DNA of 19,560 nucleotides from positions 1-19,560 of the forward strand of contig CAZKBT010000057.1 of NCBI GenBank assembly GCA_964551305.1. Direction: 5' to 3'. This document shows positions 1 through 8,483 of this stretch, in pieces; position 1 is the stretch's first letter; each line of letters starts with the position of its first letter. A program made the translations under genes and the position numbers. The stretch comes from JBAZDC01 sp041654595 (GTDB lineage Bacteria > Pseudomonadota > Gammaproteobacteria > Burkholderiales > Burkholderiaceae_B). The notes below the pieces were generated by a model. It ran no database searches. It was given only the letters and a program-made list of their open reading frames with translations, and was not told the origin of the DNA.

Positions 1-755
1 ACATGGCGCTGGACGGCCTGGAAGACGCCTATCAGCGCGGCACGGCCATGGGCGTGTTCGCCGAATCGTGCGCCGGCAAATACAGCTTCACGCGCGAACA
101 GCAGGACGAGTTCGCGCTGGAGTCGCTGCGCCGCGCCCGCGCCGCCACCGAAGACGGCAGCTTCAAGTGGGAAATCGCACCCGTGACAATCGCCGGCCGC
201 AAAGGCGACACCGTCATCGATACGGACGAGGCGCCGACCAAGGCCATGCCCGAGAAAATCCCCACACTCAAGCCCGCCTTCAAGAAAGACGGCACCATCA
301 CCGCGGCCAACGCTTCGTCGATCTCGGATGGCGCCGCCGCGGTCGTCATGATGCGCGAATCCACCGCCAAGAAGCTCGGCGCCAAGCCGCTGGCCCGCGT
401 CGTCGGCCATTGCCAACACTCGCAAGAGCCTGAGTGGTTCACCACCGCTCCGGTGGGCGCCATCCAGAAACTGCTCGACAAGAACGGTTGGAAAGCCGGG
501 GACGTCGACCTGTACGAAATCAACGAAGCGTTCGCCGTCGTCACCATGGCGGCCATGGCCGATCTGAAGATACCGCACGACAAGGTCAACATCCACGGCG
601 GCGCCACGGCGCTGGGCCACCCCATCGGCGCATCCGGCGCTCGCCTGCTGACGACCCTGGTCGGCGCGCTGCGAAAAACGGGCGGCAAGCGCGGCATCGC
701 ATCGCTGTGCATCGGCGGCGGCGAAGCCGTGGCGCTGGCCATCGAGATGGCATAA
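1..755 (+). CDS. Acetyl-CoA acetyltransferase (thiolase), 3' portion only
   Basis: The C-terminal 250 residues of a thiolase, which condenses or thiolytically cleaves acyl-CoA units; the gene enters from outside the window, so the Met at base 3 is internal. Counting from that Met, the fragment carries the NEAF motif (174-177), the GGATALGHPIGASG motif with catalytic His206, and the CIGGG motif with catalytic Cys236. The N-terminal part with the acylated nucleophilic Cys, roughly 140 residues judging from the usual 390-residue family length, is missing. It ends 25 bases before a methylcrotonyl-CoA carboxylase beta gene with a strong AGGAG site between, so they are probably one operon. In that setting it likely thiolyses acetoacetyl-CoA from leucine breakdown. 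The family is certain; the exact substrate is inferred. Confidence 0.93.
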   Translation, partial: MALDGLEDAYQRGTAMGVFAESCAGKYSFTREQQDEFALESLRRARAATEDGSFKWEIAPVTIAGRKGDTVIDTDEAPTKAMPEKIPTLKPAFKKDGTITAANASSISDGAAAVVMMRESTAKKLGAKPLARVVGHCQHSQEPEWFTTAPVGAIQKLLDKNGWKAGDVDLYEINEAFAVVTMAAMADLKIPHDKVNIHGGATALGHPIGASGARLLTTLVGALRKTGGKRGIASLCIGGGEAVALAIEMA

Positions 756-780
756 CGACAACGACAAGGAAGGAGACACC

Positions 781-2388
781 ATGCCCGCTATCGTATCCAG
801 GATCAATACCCGATCCCAGGATTTCCAGGATAATGCCGCCGCCATGCAGGCGCTCGTCGATGATCTGGTACAGAAACTGTCCACGACGGCGCTAGGCGGC
901 AGCGCGGCGTCTCGGGAAAGGCACGTGTCCAGAGGCAAGCTGCTGCCGCGCGACAGAGTGGAGATGCTGCTGGACCCCGGCTCGCCGTTCCTCGAGCTTT
1001 CGCCGCTGGCGGCGCATGGTATCTACGACAACGAAGCGCCCGGGGCGGGGATGATCACCGGCATCGGCCAGATCGCGGGCCGGCAATGCGTCGTCGTCTG
1101 CAACGACGCGACGGTCAAAGGGGGAACCTACTATCCCTTGACTGTCAAAAAACACGTGCGCGCGCAGGAAATCGCGCAACAGAACCGGCTGCCGTGCGTT
1201 TATTTGGTCGACTCGGGCGGCGCCAACCTGCCCAATCAGGATCAGGTCTTTCCCGACCGGGATCATTTCGGCCGGATTTTCTACAACCAGGCCGTGATGT
1301 CCAGCCAAGGCATCGCCCAGATCGCGGTCGTGATGGGTTCGTGCACGGCCGGAGGCGCCTACGTGCCGGCCATGTGCGACGAGTCCATCATCGTCAAGAA
1401 CCAGGGCACCATTTTCCTGGCCGGCCCGCCCCTGGTAAAAGCGGCCACAGGCGAAATCGTCAGCGCCGAAGAACTGGGCGGGGGCGACGTGCATACACGC
1501 CTGTCGGGGGTCGCGGATCACCTGGCCAACAACGATTTGCACGCCCTGCAGCTGGCCCGGCAAGCGGTGGGGCGTCTCAATCGTCCAAAGCCCGCTCCGC
1601 TCGAATACCGCCCGGCGCGCGAACCCGCCTATGATCCGCGCGAGTTGAACGGCATCATCCCAAGCGACACGCGCAAGCCCTACGACGTGCGCGAAGTCAT
1701 AGCCCGCATCGTCGACGGCTCGGAATTCGATGAATTCAAGGCGCGCTTCGGCACGACCCTGGTGACGGGATTTGCGCATCTGCACGGCATGCCGGTCGGC
1801 ATCGTCGCCAACAACGGCATCCTGTTTTCGGAAGCCGCCCAGAAAGGCGCCCATTTCATCGAGCTTTGCTGCCAGCGCAAGACGCCCCTGGTCTTCTTGC
1901 AGAACATCACCGGCTTCATGGTCGGGCGCAAATACGAGAACGAAGGCATCGCCCGTCACGGCGCAAAGATGGTCACCGCCGTATCGACCGCCAATGTGCC
2001 GAAATTCACCGTCATCATCGGCGGCTCGTTCGGCGCCGGCAACTATGGCATGTGCGGCCGCGCCTTCAACCCGCGCATGCTGTTCCTGTGGCCCAATGCG
2101 CGGATCTCGGTGATGGGCGGCGAGCAGGCCGCGAGCGTGCTGGCCACGGTAAAGCGCGACGGCATCGAGGCCAAGGGCGGCACGTGGAGCGCCGAGGACG
2201 AACAGGCGTTCAAAGCCCCCATCCAGGCTCAGTATGAAACGCAGGGCCATCCCTATTACGCCACGGCGCGCATATGGGATGACGGCGTCATCCAGCCCGC
2301 CGATACCCGCCGCGTCCTGGCCTTGGGCCTGTCGGCCACCCTCAACGCGCCCATCGAAGATACGCGCTTCGGCGTGTTCCGCATGTAA
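781..2388 (+). CDS. liuB: Methylcrotonyl-CoA carboxylase, carboxyltransferase (beta) subunit
   Basis: A 535-residue biotin-dependent carboxyltransferase subunit. It transfers carboxybiotin CO2 to an unsaturated branched acyl-CoA, probably 3-methylcrotonyl-CoA in leucine degradation. The two crotonase-like halves typical of the family are visible. The N half includes GTYYPLTVKKH (115-125), typical of methylcrotonyl/geranyl-CoA carboxylases, and a GSCTAGGAYVPAMCDE stretch (186-201). The C half includes GGSFGAGNYGMCGRAFNPR and the MGGEQAA segment. The ATG at 781 follows AGGAG at 771-775 with good spacing. It lies between a thiolase gene and the biotin-carrying alpha subunit, 24 bases from the latter, which supports an operon. 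Geranyl-CoA or propionyl-CoA carboxylase are alternatives; the motif and length favour methylcrotonyl-CoA. Confidence 0.92.
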   Translation: MPAIVSRINTRSQDFQDNAAAMQALVDDLVQKLSTTALGGSAASRERHVSRGKLLPRDRVEMLLDPGSPFLELSPLAAHGIYDNEAPGAGMITGIGQIAGRQCVVVCNDATVKGGTYYPLTVKKHVRAQEIAQQNRLPCVYLVDSGGANLPNQDQVFPDRDHFGRIFYNQAVMSSQGIAQIAVVMGSCTAGGAYVPAMCDESIIVKNQGTIFLAGPPLVKAATGEIVSAEELGGGDVHTRLSGVADHLANNDLHALQLARQAVGRLNRPKPAPLEYRPAREPAYDPRELNGIIPSDTRKPYDVREVIARIVDGSEFDEFKARFGTTLVTGFAHLHGMPVGIVANNGILFSEAAQKGAHFIELCCQRKTPLVFLQNITGFMVGRKYENEGIARHGAKMVTAVSTANVPKFTVIIGGSFGAGNYGMCGRAFNPRMLFLWPNARISVMGGEQAASVLATVKRDGIEAKGGTWSAEDEQAFKAPIQAQYETQGHPYYATARIWDDGVIQPADTRRVLALGLSATLNAPIEDTRFGVFRM

Positions 2389-2412
2389 GCCCCGCAACAA
2401 GGATATGCCGCC

Positions 2413-4443
2413 GTGTTTACTACTTTATTGATCGCCAATCGCGGCGAAATCGCCTGCCGCATCGCCGCCACTGCCCGCCGATTGGGCATCAAGACCGTTG
2501 CCGTCCACTCCGATGCCGACGCCCGGGCCCGTCACGTCGCCGCCTGCGACATGGCCGTGCGCATCGGCACCGCCGAACCCCAGTCCAGCTACCTGCTGGC
2601 CGAACGCATCCTGGAAGCCGCCAGGCAAACAGGGGCGCAAGCCATACACCCCGGCTACGGCTTCCTGTCCGAAAATGCCGCTTTTGCGCAAGCCTGCGCC
2701 GATGCCAGCATCGTTTTCGTCGGCCCCCCTCCTTCGGCCATCGCCGCCATGGGCAGCAAGTCCGCCGCCAAGGCATTGATGGAGAAAGCCGCCGTCCCGC
2801 TGGTTCCAGGGTATCACGGCGACAACCAGGACCCCATGTTCCTGCTCGGCCAGGCCGACTCCATCGGCTATCCCGTCCTGATCAAGGCCAGCGCGGGCGG
2901 GGGCGGAAAAGGCATGCGCATCGTCGAATCCAGCGCCGATTTCCTGGATGCCCTGGCATCGTGCAAGCGCGAGGCCCGCAGCAGTTTCGGCAGCGACGAA
3001 GTGCTGATCGAACGCTATCTGCAAAAGCCCCGTCACATCGAAATACAGGTGTTCGCCGACAGCCACGGCAACGCCGTGCATCTGTTCGAACGCGATTGCT
3101 CCGTGCAGCGCCGCCACCAGAAGGTCATCGAAGAAGCGCCCGCGCCCGGCATGACGCCCGAGCGGCGCCGGGCCATGGGCGAAGCCGCCATCGCCGCGGC
3201 CCGCGCCGTCGGATACGTCGGCGCGGGCACCGTGGAATTCATCGCCGAGCCCGACGGTCGTTTTTATTTCATGGAAATGAACACGCGGCTGCAGGTCGAG
3301 CACCCCGTCACGGAAATGATCACCGGCCTGGACCTCGTCCAATGGCAATTGCAGGTCGCCGCCGGCCACGACCTGCCCGCCACCCAGGACCAGTTGACGA
3401 TCACGGGCCATGCCATCGAAGCGCGGATCTATGCCGAAAACCCGGACAACGATTTCCTGCCGTCGATCGGCACCCTCGCGACGCTGAATTTTCCCAGCCA
3501 CGCGGCGTTTGAAAACGGCGACGTGCGCATCGACGGCGGCGTGCGCGCGGGCGACACGATCACCCCCTATTACGACCCGATGATCGCGAAGCTGATCGTG
3601 CGCGGCGAGGATCGGGAACAGGCCCGCGCGCGCATGATGCAGGCCCTGGGCGGCATCCAGGCGGTGGGCGTCCAGACCAACGTCGACTTCCTCCAGCGGC
3701 TGATGCGCGACGAGGCCTTCGCCGCGGCGGACCTGGACACCGGACTCATCGCGCGCCGGCACGACAGCCTGTTTCCCGAGCACGCCGATACGCCTTTGCC
3801 GGCCCGGGCGGCTGCCGTCGCCGCCGATCTGGCGCGCCAGGGCGTGACGCACCCGGGCACCCCGCAAGCCGCTCCCGTCGCCCAGGATCCCTGGCAACAC
3901 AACGATGCCTGGCGGGTCGGCGGCGTTTACCGGCGCCGCTACGCCCTGCGCGCCGGCAAGCATGAGTACGCCCTGACGCTGCAACGGCGACAAGGACAAT
4001 GGCTGCTGGGCGACGCCGACGCGCCCCTGCCCTTCTCATGGAGGGCGACGCCGGCGCCGCAGTCCGGCCAGTACGAGCTCCACGTCGTCCTGGGCGACGC
4101 GCAGGCCCGCGCCACGGCCGTCCTGCATCAGCAGGCCGTCCATCTGTTCATGGACGGCCAGACCCACGTCCTGAACATCGTGGATGCCTTGGCCGACGCC
4201 GCGGGCGACAGCGAAATCCATCAAGGCGGCATGACCGCCCCCATGCCGGGAAAAATCATCGCGATCGCCGTGGCAGTGGGAGACACGGTGCGAAAAGGGG
4301 ATGCCCTGCTGGTCATGGAAGCCATGAAAATGGAGCACACCATCTACGCTCCGGCCGACGGCTCCGTATCCGAGCTCTTTTACCAAGTGGGCGATCAGGT
4401 CGCCGAAGGCCTTGAGCTGATCGCCATCGACGCAGCCGGCTGA
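2413..4443 (+). CDS. liuD: Methylcrotonyl-CoA carboxylase, biotin-carrying (alpha) subunit
   Basis: A 676-residue protein fusing biotin carboxylase to a biotin carrier domain. It uses ATP and bicarbonate to carboxylate biotin and pairs with the upstream beta subunit. The N-terminus FTTLLIANRGEIACRI is the classic biotin-carboxylase start. The ATP-grasp glycine loop (KASAGGGGKGM) lies near residues 158-168 and EMNTRLQVEHPVTE at 288-301. The C-terminal carrier domain has EAMKMEH with biotinylated Lys639. The start codon is GTG; an AAGGA site at 2399-2403, nine bases upstream, and homology to the family N-terminus fix it. No enoyl-CoA hydratase gene is interposed between beta and alpha. Other acyl-CoA carboxylase alpha subunits share this layout, so the substrate is assigned from the partner subunit. 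Confidence 0.92.
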   Translation: MFTTLLIANRGEIACRIAATARRLGIKTVAVHSDADARARHVAACDMAVRIGTAEPQSSYLLAERILEAARQTGAQAIHPGYGFLSENAAFAQACADASIVFVGPPPSAIAAMGSKSAAKALMEKAAVPLVPGYHGDNQDPMFLLGQADSIGYPVLIKASAGGGGKGMRIVESSADFLDALASCKREARSSFGSDEVLIERYLQKPRHIEIQVFADSHGNAVHLFERDCSVQRRHQKVIEEAPAPGMTPERRRAMGEAAIAAARAVGYVGAGTVEFIAEPDGRFYFMEMNTRLQVEHPVTEMITGLDLVQWQLQVAAGHDLPATQDQLTITGHAIEARIYAENPDNDFLPSIGTLATLNFPSHAAFENGDVRIDGGVRAGDTITPYYDPMIAKLIVRGEDREQARARMMQALGGIQAVGVQTNVDFLQRLMRDEAFAAADLDTGLIARRHDSLFPEHADTPLPARAAAVAADLARQGVTHPGTPQAAPVAQDPWQHNDAWRVGGVYRRRYALRAGKHEYALTLQRRQGQWLLGDADAPLPFSWRATPAPQSGQYELHVVLGDAQARATAVLHQQAVHLFMDGQTHVLNIVDALADAAGDSEIHQGGMTAPMPGKIIAIAVAVGDTVRKGDALLVMEAMKMEHTIYAPADGSVSELFYQVGDQVAEGLELIAIDAAG

Positions 4444-4471
4444 GGCGGCCGGGATTCCATTTGCCGATAAC

Positions 4472-4515
4472 GGGGAATAAGCGTAAAGTCATCCCTAACT
4501 TTACCGGTTATCCCC
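4472..4515. other. Intergenic hairpin between liuD and smg
   Basis: The 107-base gap between the two genes holds an inverted repeat. Inner arms GTAAAGT (4483-4489) and ACTTTAC (4498-4504) enclose an 8-base loop. Outer arms beginning GGGGA (4472) and ending TCCCC (4515) pair further with one bulge. There is no T-run after it, so it is not a classic intrinsic terminator. It could be a transcript-end stem for the carboxylase operon or a leader structure for smg. A weak promoter-like pair, TTGCCG at 4461 and TAAAGT at 4484 with 17 bases between, overlaps it. Confidence 0.35.
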
Positions 4516-4550
4516 CTACCGAATCATATTCTCGACAACCGGAATCGCCT

Positions 4551-5012
4551 ATGTTCGACATACTGGTTTATCTATTCGAAAACTACTACACCCCTCAGGC
4601 GTGCCCGGAGGCGGACGTATTGGCGCATAAGCTGGCCGCTGTCGGCTTCGAGCACGAAGACATCAACGACGCCCTGGGCTGGCTGCACGGCCTGGCGCAA
4701 ACGACGGAACAGTGCGTCCCCCTTTCCCTGCAGCCTCAACGCAACAGCCTGCGTGTCTTCACGGATAGCGAATACCAGATCCTGGGCAAGGAAGCCATCG
4801 GATTCATCACGTTCCTGGAAAACTCCGACGTCCTGCCTCCCGCCTTGCGCGAAATCCTGATCGATCGCGCCCTCGCGACCGACGAATCTCCCGTCTCGCT
4901 GGGCAAGATCAAGATCATCGCCCTCATGGTGCTCTGGAGCCAGCAAGCCGAAGTCGACCACCTGGTATTCGAGGAACTGCTTACCGACGAGCGCACCCGC
5001 CTGTACCACTGA
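4551..5012 (+). CDS. smg: Smg family protein (DUF494)
   Basis: A 153-residue protein of the Smg/DUF494 family, whose molecular function is not established. It is recognised by the N-terminus MFDILVYLFENYY, the internal SLRVFTDSEYQILGKEAIGF segment and the C-terminal EELLTDE region; the length matches the usual 150-160 residues. The open frame extends upstream to a TTG at 4461, but the family N-terminus begins exactly at the ATG at 4551, so that start is chosen. In many proteobacteria smg sits between dprA/smf and a topoisomerase I or III gene. Here a topoisomerase lies 3.5 kb downstream but dprA is replaced by carboxylase genes upstream. gluQ follows after 25 bases and may be co-transcribed. 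Confidence 0.92.
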   Translation: MFDILVYLFENYYTPQACPEADVLAHKLAAVGFEHEDINDALGWLHGLAQTTEQCVPLSLQPQRNSLRVFTDSEYQILGKEAIGFITFLENSDVLPPALREILIDRALATDESPVSLGKIKIIALMVLWSQQAEVDHLVFEELLTDERTRLYH

Positions 5013-5037
5013 TCGGATACGCCAGCGCCACATCCGC

Positions 5038-5913
5038 ATGCCACCCGTTTCAAGACCCTACATCGGCCGGTTTGCGCCCAGCCCGAGCGGGCCGCTGCAT
5101 GACGGCTCGCTGGTCGCCGCCATGGCCAGCTTCCTGGATGCCCGGGCACATCAGGGCGCCTGGCTGCTCAGGATGGAAGACATCGACACGCCGCGCGTCG
5201 TGCCCGGCGCGGACCATGTCATCATGCGGCAGCTGCAAAGCCTGGGCATGCAATGGGACGGCGAACCCGTCTGGCAATCCCTTCGTCTGGACGGCTATCA
5301 GGCCGCCTTCGACGCGCTGCGGCGCCAAGGCCTGGTCTATGGCTGTTGCTGCTCGCGGCAGGCGCTGGCGGGCATGCCGGTCTATCCCGGGACCTGCCGG
5401 CACGGTCTGCTTCCCGGGCAGACGGCCCGTTCCTGGCGCGTGCGGGTGCCCGAGGGCGTCGTCCGGTTCGTCGACCGCTGGCAAGGCCCGCAGGAGCAGG
5501 ATCTGCAAAAAGAGGTCGGCGATTTCGTGATCAAGCGCGCCGATGGATTATGGGCCTACCAATTGGCCGTGGTGGTGGACGATGCGCACCAAGGCATCAC
5601 CGACGTGGTGCGCGGCGTCGATTTGCTGGACTCCACCGCGCGCCAGCTCCAATTGGCGGCCTATCTGGGCTACGGCGCGCCGCGCCACATGCATACGCCG
5701 CTGATCCTGGACAAACTGGGGCGCAAGCTGTCCAAGCAGAACCACGCGCCCGCCCTGGACCTGGCGGATCCCCTCGCCACCTTGAACCGCGCCTGGCGGG
5801 CCTTGGGCCGGGCTCCGCTGGCGGCATCGACGACCGATGAGTTCTGGGGACGGGCGATCGAAAAATGGGCGTCAATCCAGGGACCGGCCCTTGTCGTCCA
5901 GCAAGCGCTTTAG
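5038..5913 (+). CDS. gluQ: Glutamyl-Q tRNA(Asp) synthetase
   Basis: A 291-residue paralogue of the glutamyl-tRNA synthetase catalytic domain. It activates glutamate and attaches it to the queuosine base at the wobble position of tRNA(Asp). Visible are the N-terminal RFAPSPSGPLHDGSL, which is the HIGH-equivalent motif with His21, a zinc-site pattern of Cys103/104/105, Tyr116 and Cys120, the adenylate-site YQLAVVVDDA segment, and KLSKQ (230-234) as the KMSKS equivalent. The anticodon-binding domain of true GluRS is absent, as expected at this length. No clear ribosome site precedes the ATG, so it may be translationally coupled to smg 25 bases upstream. Its last 42 bases overlap the 3' end of the opposite-strand membrane protein gene. 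Confidence 0.94.
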   Translation: MPPVSRPYIGRFAPSPSGPLHDGSLVAAMASFLDARAHQGAWLLRMEDIDTPRVVPGADHVIMRQLQSLGMQWDGEPVWQSLRLDGYQAAFDALRRQGLVYGCCCSRQALAGMPVYPGTCRHGLLPGQTARSWRVRVPEGVVRFVDRWQGPQEQDLQKEVGDFVIKRADGLWAYQLAVVVDDAHQGITDVVRGVDLLDSTARQLQLAAYLGYGAPRHMHTPLILDKLGRKLSKQNHAPALDLADPLATLNRAWRALGRAPLAASTTDEFWGRAIEKWASIQGPALVVQQAL

Positions 5914-8421
5914 CAAAGCCGTGCCTTTGTCGTCCACCCGGAACTCGCCGAACCGCGCTTGCTCGTAATGCGCCGCCCGGCCCTCGGCAAAAAACCAGGC
6001 ATCCGTCGGCATGCGCACGCGATCGCCACGAAAACGGAAATACAGAACGATGTCTGAAGAAGACGGCACGTTGCCGTCACGATCAGCCAGCAAGCCCGCC
6101 AGGATGTGGCGCCCGTCCTCTTCCTTCAAGACAAGATACCCATGGCCTTGCCGGGTGACGGCCGCCGCCACCGGATCGGTGTCCGAGGCCAGCAAGCGGG
6201 CCGCATCATCGGCGACCGCGAAGCGCAAAGCCATGTAATCACCCTGCATCAGCGACCTGGGATCGACGGGGGCCAATTCCAGCACCACGGGTCGTCCGTC
6301 GGCCAATATCGTTTCCCGCTGATAAATGCCGACGTTGGCGACGGCCAGCACGGCGATGCCGGCGGCCGCGAGCAACAGCCTTCGCCCCATGGCCACCGGC
6401 GAAAGCGCGGTACGCGCGGCCGATACACCGGGTTCGCCGGCCGACTGATCGGGCGCGGATGCGGCGGCCTTTGCCGCGGCGCCCGACCGGACGCGATACC
6501 AGCACACGCCGCACAATACCAGCCATAGGCCGGTCGCGCCCAATATCCAGGATTTCTGGATCAAGCTCGAATCCATCTGATAATAGAAGCGTCCCAGATA
6601 GATCACCATGCCCAGCACGCCCGCCACGATCAAGCTGCGATGGGACCACGCGTAGCCCAGGATCAGCCACAGCAGGCTCAATGCGATGCCCGGCGCGCCC
6701 ATCCAGCCCACGCAGGCCAGTCCAAGCGCGATCGGGCCGCCGAGACGATAGACGGTTGCCATGCCCTTCAGGGGGCCGACAAACGCCGCCAGAGCGCACA
6801 ACGGCAACACCGCGCAGGCCAACCATAGCAAGACCAATTCCGCCTGCCAGGCGGCGTTCTGGAAGTGCAGAGCCAGATCAGGCGCGGGCGCGAACCAGAC
6901 GCCGAACAGCACAGACGCGATCAAGGCCCACGCCGAGGGCAGGCCGACCCGCGCCGACGGACCGCCGCCTGCCGCGGCCAGCAGGAAAACCGCGGCCAGG
7001 GCGGCCAGCCATATGCGCCAATACAACGCGACCACGACCTGCGCCGGCAGTCCATAGCCGTCCATCACGCCGAACAAATCGTAATGGTCCGCCAAATGAG
7101 GCCAGGTCAGGGCCAGCAGCGCGGCCAAGCCGGCCAACGCGACCAGCAGGCGCAGGACGAAGGTCCGTCCCAGGGCGTACGCGGCGGCGGACACCACGCC
7201 CACGCCCGTCACCGACAGCCAGCGCGGCGGCTCTCCCTCGTGGAACACGACCCCCAGGCAAAACATGAGCATGCCCGCGACCACCAGCGAGGCCGGCAAC
7301 AAATCCTGGCTCGACTCCCGCGGCAGCGCCCGCGTCCAGGCCAGGCCCAGCGTCATCACCGCCAGGCCTATCCACCAGGCGTCGTCGACTTCGAACTCGA
7401 ACAGCCAGAAGGTCAAGCCGGCCAGCAACACCGCCCCGATCCACATGACGACCAGCAGGAAGGCGGTGACGAACCAGGGCTGCCCCGCGTGGCGCTCGCC
7501 TTCGGGCGCATGGGCCAGCCGCCATTGCCGGGCGAGATGGCGCAAGACGAAGCCCGCCAGCACCATCACGACCAGCACGACGGCCAGCAAGCCTTCGGCC
7601 GACTCGACCTGGGTGATCAGGCCAAACGCGACCAGGCCACATGCCGCCAGGCCGGCCAGATACGTCATCGCCGCATCGCGGCGGCCACGGGCGTAGACCG
7701 CATACAGCAAGCACGAGATCAGCAGGCCCGGACCGATGATGACCGGCATGCTCGCATTGGTATCGAATGCCGCCAGGGTGGCGACGGCAAGCCAGCCGAC
7801 TGCGGTCGTCGCGCTGACGCGCGGGCCTGCGCGCCAAACGTCTTTCATATAAGCCTGGCTCAGCTCCCATCCCAGCAGCAGCACGAAATTCAGCGCGACC
7901 ATGAGCATGGCCGACGATAGCCAGTCATTGCCTCCCCACATGAATATATGCCGCGCATCCAGCATGAAATACAACGCCAGGCCCACGTTCAGGACGGCCG
8001 TCAGCAAAAGCCCGATGAACACGCTGCGCACGGCCAGCGCCAGCGGGGCCAGCATGACGGCCCAGACCAGGAAAAGCTCCCAGGCGTCCGCGCCCGTTTG
8101 ATAGATCTGTCCCATCAGCGCGAACAGGGCGCCCACGATGACGCCGGCCAACCCGCCGGCCACCGCAAATGCCGTAAACTCGATGCCGGACGCCGCCTTG
8201 ACGCGCCGGGCCGACACGCAGGCGACGATCACTGCCAGCGCGAACAGGGCTTGCGCCCCGCCCAGCTTTTGAAATACCGTTGCATCTGCCCAATTGGCGG
8301 CCACCCAGCAGATCAAGGCGCTGCCCAGCAACGCCGAACCCAGCAATAGCGCCATTTTCTCCAGAAAAAAGGCCCAGGTTTGCGCTGCAGGCAGGCTCTT
8401 TATATGATGTTCGACTTGCAT
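5872..8421 (-). CDS. Large membrane protein with DUF2157 and GDYXXLXY domains
   Basis: An 849-residue polytopic membrane protein of unknown function. The N-terminal part resembles DUF2157 (soluble start, then paired membrane helices, with LMGQIYQTGADAWELFLVWA). The middle is a long run of hydrophobic helices of the kind annotated DUF4401. The C-terminal part has a membrane helix followed by a likely extracytoplasmic domain with the signature GDYMALRF (727-734), the GDYXXLXY family motif. In many bacteria these parts are encoded by separate adjacent genes; here they are one chain. The open frame extends to 8490, which would overlap topB, but the Met at 8421 is preceded by GAGGTGAG and is preferred. 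It is divergent from topB and convergent with gluQ, overlapping the latter by 42 bases. Confidence 0.85.
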   Translation of the reverse strand: MQVEHHIKSLPAAQTWAFFLEKMALLLGSALLGSALICWVAANWADATVFQKLGGAQALFALAVIVACVSARRVKAASGIEFTAFAVAGGLAGVIVGALFALMGQIYQTGADAWELFLVWAVMLAPLALAVRSVFIGLLLTAVLNVGLALYFMLDARHIFMWGGNDWLSSAMLMVALNFVLLLGWELSQAYMKDVWRAGPRVSATTAVGWLAVATLAAFDTNASMPVIIGPGLLISCLLYAVYARGRRDAAMTYLAGLAACGLVAFGLITQVESAEGLLAVVLVVMVLAGFVLRHLARQWRLAHAPEGERHAGQPWFVTAFLLVVMWIGAVLLAGLTFWLFEFEVDDAWWIGLAVMTLGLAWTRALPRESSQDLLPASLVVAGMLMFCLGVVFHEGEPPRWLSVTGVGVVSAAAYALGRTFVLRLLVALAGLAALLALTWPHLADHYDLFGVMDGYGLPAQVVVALYWRIWLAALAAVFLLAAAGGGPSARVGLPSAWALIASVLFGVWFAPAPDLALHFQNAAWQAELVLLWLACAVLPLCALAAFVGPLKGMATVYRLGGPIALGLACVGWMGAPGIALSLLWLILGYAWSHRSLIVAGVLGMVIYLGRFYYQMDSSLIQKSWILGATGLWLVLCGVCWYRVRSGAAAKAAASAPDQSAGEPGVSAARTALSPVAMGRRLLLAAAGIAVLAVANVGIYQRETILADGRPVVLELAPVDPRSLMQGDYMALRFAVADDAARLLASDTDPVAAAVTRQGHGYLVLKEEDGRHILAGLLADRDGNVPSSSDIVLYFRFRGDRVRMPTDAWFFAEGRAAHYEQARFGEFRVDDKGTALLKRLLDDKGRSLD

Positions 8422-8445
8422 GGTGCGATTCTCACCTCGTATGAT
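8416..8445 (+). promoter_or_regulatory. Candidate promoter for topB
   Basis: The divergent gap between the membrane protein and topoisomerase genes contains TATGAT (8440-8445), a 5/6 match to a sigma70 -10 box. It is preceded after 18 bases by a weak TTGCAT (8416-8421). It would start a leader of about 30 bases before the ATG at 8484. The -35 match is poor, so confidence is low. Confidence 0.3.
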
Positions 8446-8483
8446 CCGCGCTATTGCTGCTGAAACGCAGTCACTGGAAACAC

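Noticed and set aside
892..2400. Long antisense open frame (502 codons) opposite liuB
   Set aside because: It mirrors a clearly identified carboxyltransferase gene in high-GC DNA, and its translation is low-complexity and resembles no family.
2425..3999. Long antisense open frame (524 codons) opposite liuD
   Set aside because: Shadow of the biotin carboxylase gene; no domain or start signal seen.
4461..4550. N-terminal extension of Smg from TTG at 4461
   Set aside because: The family N-terminus MFDILVYLFENY begins at 4551 and the extension crosses the intergenic hairpin.
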